Positions 9,460 through 18,067 of a DNA stretch of 64,000 bases are shown in pieces. Under the pieces are notes generated by a model. The model was not told the DNA's origin. It did not search any database and was given only the letters and a program-made list of their open reading frames with translations. The stretch lies in contig NZ_JAVLAT010000001.1 of the NCBI RefSeq assembly GCF_032190615.1, forward strand, positions 1,248,501-1,312,500, in the 5' to 3' direction. Made by a program: the position numbers and the translations under genes. Origin of the DNA: Brucella pseudogrignonensis. GTDB taxonomy: Bacteria > Pseudomonadota > Alphaproteobacteria > Rhizobiales > Rhizobiaceae. How positions within the stretch are numbered: the stretch's first letter is position 1; each line of letters begins with the position of its first letter.

Positions 9460-10278
9460 TTATTCGCCGCGTGTGTCAGCTGAACTTTTCAGTTCTTCCA
9501 GCGTTGGCATCGAAAGGATGTTGTAGCCTGAATCCACATAATGGATTTCGCCCGTTACACCGCTCGACAAATCCGACAGCAGATAAACAGCCGATTTGCC
9601 AACATCATCGATATCAACAGTACGGCGTAGTGGCGAATTGCGGCGCTGATAGCTGAAAATCGCGCGTGCATCGCCAATGCCGGCACCGGCCAGCGTGCGC
9701 ACCGGACCTGCCGAGATCGCGTTGACGCGGATACCCTGCGGACCGTAATCGGCAGCAAGATAGCGAACCATGGCTTCAAGGGCTGCTTTTGCAACGCCCA
9801 TGACATTGTAGTTCGGGATCGTGCGTGTCGAACCGCCATAGGTCAGCGTCAGGATCGAGCCGCCGTCCTTCATGAGCTTTTCTGCGCGCTGTGCCATTTC
9901 CGTGAAGGAATAGGCAGAGATCACCATGGTACGGCTGAAATTGTCGCGTGTGGTGACGTCTGCGTAACGTCCCTTCAGCTCGGTCTTGTCCGAGAAACCG
10001 ATGGCATGAACGATGAAATCGAGCTTTCCCCATTTCTTCTCGATTTCGGCGAAAACGGCATCGACCGAGGCAATGTCTTCCACATCGCAAGGGAGCACCA
10101 TATCCGATCCGACCTGTTCGGCCAGTGGCTTAACGCGTTTGCCAAGTGCATCGCCCTGATAGGTGAATGCGAGTTCGGCACCCTGTGCTGCGAGTTGCTT
10201 CGAAATTCCCCAGGCGAGTGAGTGGTTATTCGCGACCCCCATAATGAGGCCGCGTTTGCCTTGCATCAAACCTTGCAT
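9460..10278 (-). CDS. fabI: Enoyl-ACP reductase (NADH), FabI
   Basis: FabI reduces trans-2-enoyl-ACP in each round of fatty acid elongation. The 272-residue protein is a short-chain dehydrogenase-fold enzyme with the FabI-specific N-terminal nucleotide site (GLIMGVANNHSLAWGI) and the NYNVMGVAKAALE segment holding the active-site Tyr and Lys. An excellent GGAGAGGGACAAT precedes the ATG. It lies 14 bases after fabB on the same strand, so it is the last gene of a fabA-fabB-fabI group. Bacteria of this group often carry more than one enoyl reductase; this copy's share of the flux cannot be told from the sequence. Confidence 0.96.
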   Translation of the reverse strand: MQGLMQGKRGLIMGVANNHSLAWGISKQLAAQGAELAFTYQGDALGKRVKPLAEQVGSDMVLPCDVEDIASVDAVFAEIEKKWGKLDFIVHAIGFSDKTELKGRYADVTTRDNFSRTMVISAYSFTEMAQRAEKLMKDGGSILTLTYGGSTRTIPNYNVMGVAKAALEAMVRYLAADYGPQGIRVNAISAGPVRTLAGAGIGDARAIFSYQRRNSPLRRTVDIDDVGKSAVYLLSDLSSGVTGEIHYVDSGYNILSMPTLEELKSSADTRGE

Positions 10279-10292
10279 ATTGTCCCTCTCCG

Positions 10293-11516
10293 TCAGCCCT
10301 GATAGCGCTGGAACACCAGCGTTGCATTGGTGCCGCCAAATCCAAACGAGTTGGAAAGGACGGTATTGAGCTGAGCATTGTCGATGCGCTTGCGAACGAT
10401 AGGCATGTCCGCGAAGGCAGGATCCAGTTCTTCGATATGAGCGCTTTCGCAGATGAAGTTGTTCTGCATCATCAAAAGCGAATAGATAGCTTCCTGAACG
10501 CCCGTTGCACCGAGCGAATGGCCGGTCAGTGACTTGGTTGCCGCAATCGGCGGGCAGGCATCGCCTGAACCAAATACCTGACGGATCGCTTCGATTTCCG
10601 GAGCATCGCCAGCAGGTGTCGAAGTCGCATGCGGATTGATGTAATCAACCTTGCCCTTGACGGTCGAGAGCGCCATTTTCATGCAGCGGATTGCGCCTTC
10701 ACCCGATGGAGCGACCATGTCGTAACCATCTGATGTTGCGCCATAGCCAACGATTTCACCGTAAATCTTGGCACCGCGCGCAAGTGCGGTTTCAAGCTCT
10801 TCGAGCACGAGAACGCCTGCACCACCGGCAATAACAAAACCGTCGCGGTTTTTGTCATAAGCGCGTGAAGCAGTTGAAGGCGTGTCGTTATATTTGGACG
10901 ACATGGCGCCCATCGCGTCGAACAGCACCGAAAGCGTCCAGTCGAGGTCTTCACAGCCACCGGCGAAAACGCGGTCCTGCTTGCCATATTGGATCATTTC
11001 ATAGGCATTGCCGATACAATGGTTCGATGTCGCACAAGCGGACGAGATCGAATAATTGACGCCCTTGATCTTGAAGAAGGTCGCAAGCGTTGCCGATGCG
11101 GTCGAGCTCATGGCTTTGGGCACGGCAAAAGGACCAACGCGCTTTGGGCCTTTTTCACGGGTAATGTCGGCGGAGTCGACAATCGTGCGTGTCGAAGGAC
11201 CGCCAGAGCCCATGATGATGCCGGTACGATCGTTGGAGACTTCTTCCTCCGAAAGACCCGCATCGGCAATGGCCTGATCCATGGCGACATGATTCCATGC
11301 CGTACCGCGACCATGAAAACGCATGGCGCGGCGGTCTACGAGTGCTTCGACATCGATCTTTGGAATGCCGTGAACCTGGCAACGAAAACCGAGTTCGCCA
11401 TATTCTTCAGCACGGGAAATGCCGGATCTGGCTTCACGCAAAGAGGTGGTGACCTCTTCTGTGTTGTTTCCAATCGAGGATACAATCCCCATACCCGTTA
11501 CGACCACACGCCGCAT
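10293..11516 (-). CDS. fabB: Beta-ketoacyl-ACP synthase I, FabB
   Basis: FabB elongates acyl-ACP and is essential for the unsaturated branch started by FabA. The 407-residue protein has the thiolase-fold Cys-His-His triad: Cys161 in [17 protein letters not shown], and the histidines in [12 protein letters not shown] and [18 protein letters not shown] plus pairing with fabA favours FabB over FabF. The stretch between fabA and fabB contains two hairpins (see 11664-11766), which may tune expression of the downstream genes. Confidence 0.96.
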   Translation of the reverse strand: MRRVVVTGMGIVSSIGNNTEEVTTSLREARSGISRAEEYGELGFRCQVHGIPKIDVEALVDRRAMRFHGRGTAWNHVAMDQAIADAGLSEEEVSNDRTGIIMGSGGPSTRTIVDSADITREKGPKRVGPFAVPKAMSSTASATLATFFKIKGVNYSISSACATSNHCIGNAYEMIQYGKQDRVFAGGCEDLDWTLSVLFDAMGAMSSKYNDTPSTASRAYDKNRDGFVIAGGAGVLVLEELETALARGAKIYGEIVGYGATSDGYDMVAPSGEGAIRCMKMALSTVKGKVDYINPHATSTPAGDAPEIEAIRQVFGSGDACPPIAATKSLTGHSLGATGVQEAIYSLLMMQNNFICESAHIEELDPAFADMPIVRKRIDNAQLNTVLSNSFGFGGTNATLVFQRYQG

Positions 11517-11663
11517 CGCGTTCTCCTTTACACCTGTTCCGTGTGATCAACCCGTATGAGCTGACCCTTGTTCCCGGTTACATAGGTGCGATCTTCGCAT
11601 GTTTTGAGCGCGGCCGCATGAAAACTCGTGTTTTTCTGCGTCCGCGCCCGTGAATGATGGATT

Positions 11664-11766
11664 GGAGCACAATTTTTTAAACTCAAAACCGTTTAAGAAA
11701 AAATTATGCTCCTGTTTTAACGTGTTAGAGCGACCTTTGTGCGCCCAAGAGGGCGCACGGCGCTCT
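11664..11766 (-). other. Two hairpins in the fabA-fabB spacer
   Basis: The 252-base spacer contains a long imperfect stem (GGAGCA at 11664-11669 pairing with TGCTCC at 11707-11712, with AT-rich inner arms) and a second, strong stem GTGCGCCC-AAGA-GGGCGCAC (11739-11758) inside an outer AGAGCG/CGCTCT pair (11727-11732 and 11761-11766). The second starts three bases after the fabA stop. They could stabilise the fabA mRNA end or partly terminate transcription before fabB. Confidence 0.6.
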
Positions 11767-11768
11767 AA

Positions 11769-12287
11769 TTAAGCGCTGTCGCCGTCTTTAGACAGGCCGA
11801 CGCGCAGGTCACTTGCCTTATAGATGGTCTCGCCATCGGCCTTGAGCCAGCCGTCGGCTGTACCAAGAACAAGGCGGCCACGCATAACGCGCTTGAAGTC
11901 GATACCGTATTGCAGAAGCTTTGTGTGCGGGCGAACCATGCCCTTGAACTTCACTTCGCCGGTCGAAAGCGCCATACCGCGACCCGGCTCACCGAGCCAG
12001 CCGAGGAAGAAGCCTGTCAGCTGCCACATGCCGTCGAGACCAAGGCAGCCCGGCATAATTGGGTTGCCCTGAAAATGGCATGGGAAATACCAGTCGTCGG
12101 GGCTGACATCGTATTCAGCACGGATATAGCCCTTGTCGAACTCTCCGCCGGTTTCGGAAATTTCGGTGATGCGGTGCACCATCAGCATTGGCGGCAGGGG
12201 GAGCTGTGCATTGCCGGGACCGAACAACTCGCCACGTGCGCAGCTTAAGAGCTCTTCATACCCGTAGCTCGATTTCTGTTCTGCCAT
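11769..12287 (-). CDS. fabA: 3-hydroxydecanoyl-ACP dehydratase/isomerase, FabA
   Basis: FabA dehydrates 3-hydroxydecanoyl-ACP and isomerises the product to the cis-3 form, the entry to anaerobic unsaturated fatty acid synthesis. The 172-residue hot-dog-fold protein has the catalytic pair His71 ([11 protein letters not shown]) and Asp85 ([10 protein letters not shown]), the family spacing. A GGGAGG sequence precedes the ATG at 12287. It is divergent from irr, with a palindrome between them, and heads the fabA-fabB-fabI group. Confidence 0.97.
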   Translation of the reverse strand: MAEQKSSYGYEELLSCARGELFGPGNAQLPLPPMLMVHRITEISETGGEFDKGYIRAEYDVSPDDWYFPCHFQGNPIMPGCLGLDGMWQLTGFFLGWLGEPGRGMALSTGEVKFKGMVRPHTKLLQYGIDFKRVMRGRLVLGTADGWLKADGETIYKASDLRVGLSKDGDSA

Positions 12288-12355
12288 TACGCCTCCCTTG
12301 AGGGTTATTCTTATGATGGCTCCTGGCTTCAGGAACGATCAAGTTTCGTCAATTC

Positions 12356-12383
12356 GGAAACACCTCTATCATAGAGTGTTTCC
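12356..12383. promoter_or_regulatory. Palindrome between fabA and irr, candidate operator
   Basis: GGAAACAC (12356-12363) and GTGTTTCC (12376-12383) flank inner arms TCTAT and ATAGA around a central C, with one extra C on the left. It is a near-perfect 28-base palindrome in the divergent fabA/irr promoter region. It has no terminator T-run, so a protein-binding operator is the likeliest reading; the protein is unknown. Confidence 0.6.
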
Positions 12384-12546
12384 ATCAGTAAAATAGTGCG
12401 CGTGGTTTTCCAAAAAAAGGCGGGATTACCATGCCTATTGATACTTAATTCGCAACGGCATATATCAATGTCAGTAGGCAATGGGCAACAGCCCGTTTAA
12501 TCTTTGACGAAATTGCTACAAGCTTGTGACGGATCCAAGGGTGAAT

Positions 12547-12987
12547 ATGCAGAATTATCATGCCAGCCACTCGATGGTTTCAATGGAAGAACGCCTTCGC
12601 AGCGCGGGTCTGCGCCCGACGCGCCAGCGTGTTTCGCTTGCCAGCCTGATCTACGCGCAGGGTGATCGCCATCTTTCCGCTGAAGACCTTCATGAAGAAG
12701 CAGTCCTCGCGAATGTTCCCGTATCGCTAGCAACTGTTTACAACACACTGCACCAGTTTACCGAAGCCGGTATGCTGCGCATCATCGCGGTTGAAGGTTC
12801 GAAAACCTATTTCGATACCAATATCTCCGATCACCAGCATTTTTTCCTCGAAGGCGAAAATGTCGTGTTCGATATTCCGCATGGCGAGCGCGGTCAGCCA
12901 ACGGTTTCCAATATGCCGGAAGCACCGGAAGGCATGGAAATCGTCAATGTGGACATTATCGTCCGCCTTCGTCGTAAAACACGTTAA
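12547..12987 (+). CDS. irr: Irr, Fur-family iron response regulator
   Basis: Irr is the heme/iron-dependent regulator of alphaproteobacteria; it controls heme synthesis and iron genes under low iron. The protein (146 residues from MQNYHASHSM) has the Fur-type winged helix (RLRSAGLRPTRQRVSLASLI, then VSLATVYNTLHQF) and the histidine motif SDHQHFF before the dimerisation domain ending in VDIIVRLRR. An in-frame GTG at 12526 is also open; I prefer ATG 12547, which has AAGGG six bases upstream. The gene is divergent from fabA and ends at a strong terminator. Confidence 0.94.
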   Translation: MQNYHASHSMVSMEERLRSAGLRPTRQRVSLASLIYAQGDRHLSAEDLHEEAVLANVPVSLATVYNTLHQFTEAGMLRIIAVEGSKTYFDTNISDHQHFFLEGENVVFDIPHGERGQPTVSNMPEAPEGMEIVNVDIIVRLRRKTR

Positions 12988-13007
12988 GTGATTTGGTAAA
13001 AGTTTCT

Positions 13008-13037
13008 AAAAAAGCGGCCTTTTGGGGCCGCTTTTTT
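13008..13037 (+). terminator. Terminator after irr
   Basis: AAAAAAGCGGCC, a short loop and GGCCGCTTTTTT form a classic intrinsic terminator 20 bases past the irr stop. Confidence 0.9.
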
Positions 13038-13154
13038 GTTGCTCATCTTAGCATAAAGTGATTCACCCAACACATTCCGTTTAACGCGCGCATCTCTTCG
13101 TGGACCTCCCAACCCCGTATGAATGCGCCGATAACAATTTGACTGGAGATACCC

Positions 13155-13934
13155 ATGCGCAAGTTGATCGTTGCTGCTACCGCTTTTGCCCTGTTCTCAA
13201 CAGCAAATGCTTTTGCTGAGAAAATTCGCATTGGTGTAACGCCCGGACCGCATGCGCAGATCATGGAAAAGGTCAAGGAAGTCGCTGCCACGAAAGGAAT
13301 GGAAATCGATATTCAGGAATTTTCTGATTATGTGATTCCCAACATGGCGCTGGCTGATAAGGCGCTTGAAGCCAATTCCTTCCAGCATCAGCCTTATCTC
13401 GACAATCAGGTTGCAGATCGTGGCTTTCCAATTGAAACAGTGGCGCCAACGGTCAACTTCCCGATGGGCCTCTATTCAAGCAAGCTGAAAAACATTACGG
13501 AACTGGCGGATGGTGCAACCATCGCGATCCCGAACGATCCGACCAATGGTGGTCGCGCGCTTCTGGTGCTGGCAGACAATGGTCTGATCAAGCTCGATGC
13601 TTCCAAGGGCCTGAAAGTCACAACAATTGATGTGACGGAAAACCCGAAGAACCTGAAATTTGTTGAGCTGGATGCTGCACAATTGCCGCGTTCGCTTGAA
13701 GATGTCGATGCTGCGGTCATCAACACCAATTACGCGCTGGAAGCAGGCCTTGATCCGGCGGGAGGCGCATTAATCCGCGAAGGCGAAAAGGCACCTTATG
13801 TCAATGTGCTGGTCGTGCGCACCGAAGACAAGGATGCCGATTGGGTGAAGACGCTGGTCAGCAGCTATCACAACCCGGAAGTGAAGCAATTTATCGCTGA
13901 TACCTTCAAAGGCTCGGTCATTCCGGCCTGGTAG
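13155..13934 (+). CDS. MetQ/NlpA-family ABC transporter substrate-binding protein
   Basis: A 259-residue periplasmic binding protein of the MetQ (methionine) family. The signal peptide MRKLIVAATAFALFSTANAFA is cleaved by signal peptidase I; there is no lipobox cysteine, unlike classic MetQ lipoproteins. The mature start EKIRIGVTPGPHAQIMEKVK and the FSDYVIPNMALADKALEANSFQHQPYLD segment are diagnostic of the family. No metN ATPase or metI permease gene is nearby, so it must work with a transporter encoded elsewhere or be a stand-alone binding protein. Methionine as ligand is family inference only. Confidence 0.9.
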   Translation: MRKLIVAATAFALFSTANAFAEKIRIGVTPGPHAQIMEKVKEVAATKGMEIDIQEFSDYVIPNMALADKALEANSFQHQPYLDNQVADRGFPIETVAPTVNFPMGLYSSKLKNITELADGATIAIPNDPTNGGRALLVLADNGLIKLDASKGLKVTTIDVTENPKNLKFVELDAAQLPRSLEDVDAAVINTNYALEAGLDPAGGALIREGEKAPYVNVLVVRTEDKDADWVKTLVSSYHNPEVKQFIADTFKGSVIPAW

Positions 13935-13943
13935 TGTTCGATG

Positions 13944-13971
13944 AAAAAAGCGGCTTTCGAGCCGCTTTTTT
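13944..13971. terminator. Bidirectional terminator between convergent genes
   Basis: AAAAAAGCGGC-TTTCGA-GCCGCTTTTTT is flanked by A and T runs on both sides, serving the MetQ-like gene on the plus strand and the SH3-domain gene on the minus strand. Confidence 0.88.
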
Positions 13972-13978
13972 GTATTCT

Positions 13979-14551
13979 TTAATCAAAGACCTCATCCGGG
14001 TAAACGCCCCAAAGTTCTGACTGTTTGATCCAGCCGCGTACACCCTGAATATCCATCCGGCACCACTGGCCATTGCATTCGCGTGCGGTGCCGACGACAT
14101 TTGGTTCAACTTCGGCTGACAAGCTCGACGTTTCGCTTGGATCGCGACGCATGGTAATCATCGCACCCTGATCGTTTTTAAGCCATGGGGCGGTAATTGC
14201 TGTGCGCTTGCCAGATAGAAGCGACTGATAGACCCAGCCTTCCGTACCGTCGGCATCGCGGATACGGCGCCAGTTATCATATTCCTGAATAATTTCGACA
14301 GGCAGGCCGGCTTTCATAAACAGCCACGACACTGCGTAATCACGTCCCGGTCCGACACGCAGATTAACGCGTGCTGGCTTCAGGCTGACAAAGCGCGGGA
14401 CAGGCAGGCCACTTGCACCCAGAGGCGTACGGGATTGCGCCTGCGCATAGGCGCCGTGTTTTTGCGATGCCAACAATGGCGCACCAACGAGCAGCAGGGC
14501 AATGCTGCAAAGTGTTGCGATAAAAAAGCGTTGCGAAAGTACCCGGTACAA
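13979..14551 (-). CDS. Secreted SH3-domain protein
   Basis: A 190-residue exported protein: an N-terminal hydrophobic stretch (FFIATLCSIALLLVGAPLLA) followed by two bacterial SH3-like repeats. The first covers about residues 58-110 (ARVNLRVGPGRDYAVSWLF ending in GWVYQSLL), the second about 125-185 (MITMRRDPSETSS ending in GWIKQSELWGVYPDEVFD). Such domains in exported proteins typically bind cell-wall material. No catalytic domain is attached. It stands alone and is convergent with the MetQ-like gene. Confidence 0.85.
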   Translation of the reverse strand: MYRVLSQRFFIATLCSIALLLVGAPLLASQKHGAYAQAQSRTPLGASGLPVPRFVSLKPARVNLRVGPGRDYAVSWLFMKAGLPVEIIQEYDNWRRIRDADGTEGWVYQSLLSGKRTAITAPWLKNDQGAMITMRRDPSETSSLSAEVEPNVVGTARECNGQWCRMDIQGVRGWIKQSELWGVYPDEVFD

Positions 14552-14840
14552 CTCTGACCTCTCGCTGTCCTGTCATGTGGGGCAATTTCAGCACTGGGGG
14601 AGGAGCGTCTGAAACTGCAGAATGAATGAATTGCGCGGTTGCCCGCATTTGAAGCCGCTCTCGCGGTTCTGTTTTTCTTTGTCTTTGCAGCGCCACCTTG
14701 CTAGAGATGAGCAACTGAAGCAAAATCGCATATTGCACCTTCTTGGTTAAGGAGGTCTCAACGTGTAAAACGGCCGCCTAGGTTTCATGAGAAATCTGCA
14801 AGCTTTTTACCGCTGGCTTTGCTCAAAAAATGGGGTGGAG

Positions 14841-15845
14841 ATGTCGAACAAGAAAAAACCACTGGTGGTACTGACCCGGAAACTGCCCGACCCGGTGGAA
14901 ACCCGAATGCGGGAACTGTTCGATACACGCCTGAATATAGATGACCATCGCATGTCGCAGCCCGAAATTATTGCCGCGATGAAAGAAGCCGATGTTCTGG
15001 TGCCCTGCATTACCGATGTGATTGATGCCGCAGCCATTGAGCAGGCTGGTCCCAATCTCAAGCTCATCGCCAATTTCGGCAATGGCGTTGATAATATTGA
15101 CGTTGCCGCCGCTGCAAAGCGCGGCATCACCGTCACCAACACCGCCAATGTGCTGACTGAAGATACCGCCGATATGACGCTGGCGCTGCTGCTTATGGTG
15201 CCGCGCCGTCTGGTGGAGGGTGCGAATGTGCTCAACGAGCGCGATGGCGAGTGGCCAGGCTGGTCGCCGACCTGGATGCTTGGACGTCGCATTTGGGGCA
15301 AGCGCCTCGGTATCGTCGGCATGGGCCGAATCGGCACCGCCGTTGCGCGTCGTGCAAAGGCATTTGGCCTGTCGATCCATTATCACAACCGCAAGCGCGT
15401 GAACGCGCAGGTTGAGGAAGAGCTGGAAGCGACTTATTGGGATAGTCTCGATCAGATGTTGGCTCGCATGGACATTATTTCGGTCAATTGCCCGTCGACG
15501 CCAGCCACATTTCATTTGCTCTCGGCACGGCGCATCGCGTTGATGCAGCCAACCGCTTATCTGGTGAACACATCGCGCGGTCAGATTATTGATGAAAATG
15601 CGCTGGTCGATCTGATCGAACAGGGTAAAATCGCCGGCGCAGGGCTCGACGTTTTCGAGAATGAACCCGCCGCCAATCCGCGTCTGTTGTCTCTTGCCGA
15701 AAAAGGCAAGGTCGTGCTGTTGCCGCATATGGGATCAGCGACGATTGAAGGCCGTGTCGATATGGGCGACAAGGTCATCATCAATATCAGAGCGTTTTTT
15801 GACGGTCATCGCCCACCGGATCGTGTGCTGCCAAACCGTATTTAG
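14841..15845 (+). CDS. D-isomer-specific 2-hydroxyacid dehydrogenase (glyoxylate/hydroxypyruvate reductase type)
   Basis: A 334-residue NAD(P)H-dependent dehydrogenase, probably reducing glyoxylate or hydroxypyruvate. The Rossmann motif GMGRIG follows GKRLGIV; the substrate-binding Arg lies in NTSRGQIID, and the catalytic His in LPHMGSATIEGR, all as in the D-2-hydroxyacid family. I chose MSNKKKPLVVL (14841) because GGGGTGGAG sits directly upstream and the family starts here; the frame is open to 14787. It is monocistronic and ends against a dispersed repeat. Confidence 0.92.
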   Translation: MSNKKKPLVVLTRKLPDPVETRMRELFDTRLNIDDHRMSQPEIIAAMKEADVLVPCITDVIDAAAIEQAGPNLKLIANFGNGVDNIDVAAAAKRGITVTNTANVLTEDTADMTLALLLMVPRRLVEGANVLNERDGEWPGWSPTWMLGRRIWGKRLGIVGMGRIGTAVARRAKAFGLSIHYHNRKRVNAQVEEELEATYWDSLDQMLARMDIISVNCPSTPATFHLLSARRIALMQPTAYLVNTSRGQIIDENALVDLIEQGKIAGAGLDVFENEPAANPRLLSLAEKGKVVLLPHMGSATIEGRVDMGDKVIINIRAFFDGHRPPDRVLPNRI

Positions 15846-15946
15846 AGCACATCCCGAAAAGTGGGAGCCGGTTTTCGGAACAAGATGTGCGGTGAAACAA
15901 ATAGATAGAGCATTTCTGCTGACATAATGAAAACTGGAAATGCTCT
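15846..15946 (+). repeat. Dispersed palindromic intergenic repeat, copy B
   Basis: This copy reads AGCACATCCCGAAAAGTGGG, then CCGGTTTTCGGAACAAGATG, then a perfect ten-pair hairpin AGAGCATTTC (15907-15916) with GAAATGCTCT (15937-15946). It fills the convergent gap between two genes. Confidence 0.8.
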
Positions 15947-15949
15947 GAT

Positions 15950-16786
15950 CTACTTGTTGGCGGTTTTTGGATCGCTCTGCTTATCGTTCGCAATGAATTT
16001 TAGCACTGCATGCGCGTAAAGCCGGGGATTCTCAGCGGGAACGCCGTGGCCCGAATCGGGCAGAATGATCAGGCTGGCGCCCGGAATATGATGCGCCATA
16101 AATTCGGTATGTTCGCGCGTGATTGCCGTGTCGCGATCACCGATCACGATCGCTGTGCGCACATTTATCTTTGAGAGATCATCCGCAGTATAATTCGGCT
16201 CATTGGCCCAAAGTGCATGGATTTCCTTATCGATGCTCTCATAATGGCGCAGCTCAGGCAGTGGCTTGCCTTCGGCGCGCGCCAGCGCATAGCCGGTCGA
16301 GCCTTCCGGCGAAATATTGGCCGCCTGCGCAAACACGCTTTTCAGCCTGCCGGGATAGCGCATCGCCATGATGAGACCAATAATGCCGCCATCGCTCCAG
16401 CCGACAAGGTCAACCTTGTCGATCTTGAGATAATCGAGCAGTGCTACATAATCGTCGGCCATCAGTTCATAGCTGAGCGGCTCCGTCGTACGGGTCGAAC
16501 GCCCCTGTCCGCGACTGTCAGCAACGATGACCATGTGATTGCGTGCGAGAATCGGCAATTGCGCATCCCAGACATGCTGGTCGGACAGACCGCCATGAAT
16601 AAGCAGAATCGGCGGTCCCTTACCGACAACGCGATAATACATCTCAATGCCGTTGACGTTGGCAAAGCTCGCTGGTGCAGCGGTGATGGTCATGCGGGCG
16701 ATTCTTTCAAAGGAGATGGCAGAAGGGAAAAAGGCCGTGAGGCCAAGTGCCAGCCCTGCAATCCATAATGTCCCTTTGCTCTTCAT
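15950..16786 (-). CDS. Alpha/beta hydrolase, exported
   Basis: A 278-residue alpha/beta-hydrolase-fold enzyme with an N-terminal hydrophobic signal (LWIAGLALGLTAFFPSAISF). The oxyanion segment is LLIHGGLSDQHVWD, the nucleophile Ser is in VGWSDGG, the acid is probably in VIGDRDTAI, and the histidine in DSGHGVPAE. It begins at the base after the NlpC/P60 gene stop, so the two are likely co-transcribed. Substrate is unknown; an esterase or lactonase is as likely as anything else. Confidence 0.87.
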   Translation of the reverse strand: MKSKGTLWIAGLALGLTAFFPSAISFERIARMTITAAPASFANVNGIEMYYRVVGKGPPILLIHGGLSDQHVWDAQLPILARNHMVIVADSRGQGRSTRTTEPLSYELMADDYVALLDYLKIDKVDLVGWSDGGIIGLIMAMRYPGRLKSVFAQAANISPEGSTGYALARAEGKPLPELRHYESIDKEIHALWANEPNYTADDLSKINVRTAIVIGDRDTAITREHTEFMAHHIPGASLIILPDSGHGVPAENPRLYAHAVLKFIANDKQSDPKTANK

Positions 16787-17647
16787 TTATGGCCTTCTGA
16801 TGAGCGTCGGCAGATCGTAAAGATACGCGATGCGTTGAATTGCGTCCTTCAGCGGTTCAAGCGTTACGGTCATGGTGTGACCACTGGCATGAAGAAGCAT
16901 CTCCGGCGATTGGCAGATCGCGACATGGCCTTTCCAGAAGACGAGATCGCCGCGCTTGAGATTGGAATAATCGGCATTAGGCTCGATGATGTCACCGAGC
17001 GAATTTTCCTGCATGTCCGAATCGCGCAGAACTGATCTACCAGCAACCCACATCGATAATTGCACCAGACCAGAGCAATCGATGCCAAAGCCTGATGTGC
17101 CGCCCCAAAGATACGGCGTGTGCAGAAGCGTTTCGGCAACCGCTACAAAGTCATCCGCATGTTGGCCCAAAGGCGCCAGATGCTTTGCGATCAGTGCCTC
17201 TCCACTCTCAAGCAAGGCATATTCGGTACCGCGCTTTTCCGACGAACCAACGATTCGTACCCGTGAACCAAGGGATAGCGCCTGAGAATGCGGAAAACGA
17301 AGATCATTGCCGGGATAGACGAACGTGCGTGGAACAATCACCATATGCGTCGACTCGCCAACAGGCTTTGCCAGTGAAGCAGCCGAGACGTAGCCGGTAT
17401 AGCCGTCGCGTTCAGCCTGAACCCAGCACCAGCCGTCCTGCTCTTCAAAGACGCGCACCATATCGCCGAAGATGATTTGCGTCTGCGGCCCGCTGTCGGG
17501 GCGTGGCTCTGCACGCAGATCGACCACGGAATCAGAAACCTGCATCAGCGTGCCTGCGGTAAAGCGGCTCGCTTCCACCTGACCATTCAGCCGCTCATCG
17601 GCAAGATCGGGACGGTAGGCGTTGAGACGACGATCAAGCATGCTCAC
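16787..17647 (-). CDS. NlpC/P60 (C40) cell-wall peptidase with SH3 domains
   Basis: A 286-residue protein with two SH3-like segments (about residues 35-90 and 100-155) followed by a C40 papain-like domain. The catalytic Cys lies in GTSGFGIDCSGLVQLS and the His in GHVAICQSPEMLLHASGH, suggesting D-glutamyl-meso-diaminopimelate endopeptidase activity on peptidoglycan peptides by family analogy. No signal peptide is evident, so it may act on recycled muropeptides in the cytoplasm. The start overlaps the upstream MarR-like stop by four bases. Confidence 0.9.
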   Translation of the reverse strand: MSMLDRRLNAYRPDLADERLNGQVEASRFTAGTLMQVSDSVVDLRAEPRPDSGPQTQIIFGDMVRVFEEQDGWCWVQAERDGYTGYVSAASLAKPVGESTHMVIVPRTFVYPGNDLRFPHSQALSLGSRVRIVGSSEKRGTEYALLESGEALIAKHLAPLGQHADDFVAVAETLLHTPYLWGGTSGFGIDCSGLVQLSMWVAGRSVLRDSDMQENSLGDIIEPNADYSNLKRGDLVFWKGHVAICQSPEMLLHASGHTMTVTLEPLKDAIQRIAYLYDLPTLIRRP

Positions 17648-17994
17648 AATGGTAACTCCCGGGCGTTAGCAATCACGAGATCACCCAGTCTTTCGACATA
17701 CAGCGCACCCGTGACCGTTCTTTTTACTAGCACATTTCTGCGATCTTTTTCATCACGATGCCGGGAGACGAGATCAAGCGTTCCCATCGTGTCGAGCGCT
17801 CGCGTAATCACCGGCTTGGTGACATCAAGCTTGGCTGCGAGCCCCCGCACCGTATGCGGCGGCGGCTCGAGATAAATGGTTAGAAGAATGGCGGTCTGCC
17901 GCGTTGTAAGGTCAGGCATTTCATCCCGCACCTGCGCCAGTGACAGCGTTCTCAACAATGTCAGCGCCTGCAAAGGCTTCAATTCAACGGGCAT
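17644..17994 (-). CDS. MarR-like winged-helix regulator
   Basis: A short (116-residue) MarR-type protein. The winged helix is visible as LTTRQTAILLTIYL, then VRGLAAKLDVTKPVITRALDTMGTLDLVSRHRDEKDRRNVLVK, with the DxRR(N) wing typical of the family. It lacks much of the flanking dimerisation helices, so it is a minimal version. It sits between a leucyl aminopeptidase gene and the NlpC/P60 gene on one strand, and may regulate this group. Confidence 0.85.
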   Translation of the reverse strand: MPVELKPLQALTLLRTLSLAQVRDEMPDLTTRQTAILLTIYLEPPPHTVRGLAAKLDVTKPVITRALDTMGTLDLVSRHRDEKDRRNVLVKRTVTGALYVERLGDLVIANARELPL

Positions 17995-18067
17995 ATTTTA
18001 CGCAACGCTTGATATCGTTTCGGTTCCGTATCATTCAACGCCGTTTTCGCTTTGCAAGCAAGCGATT

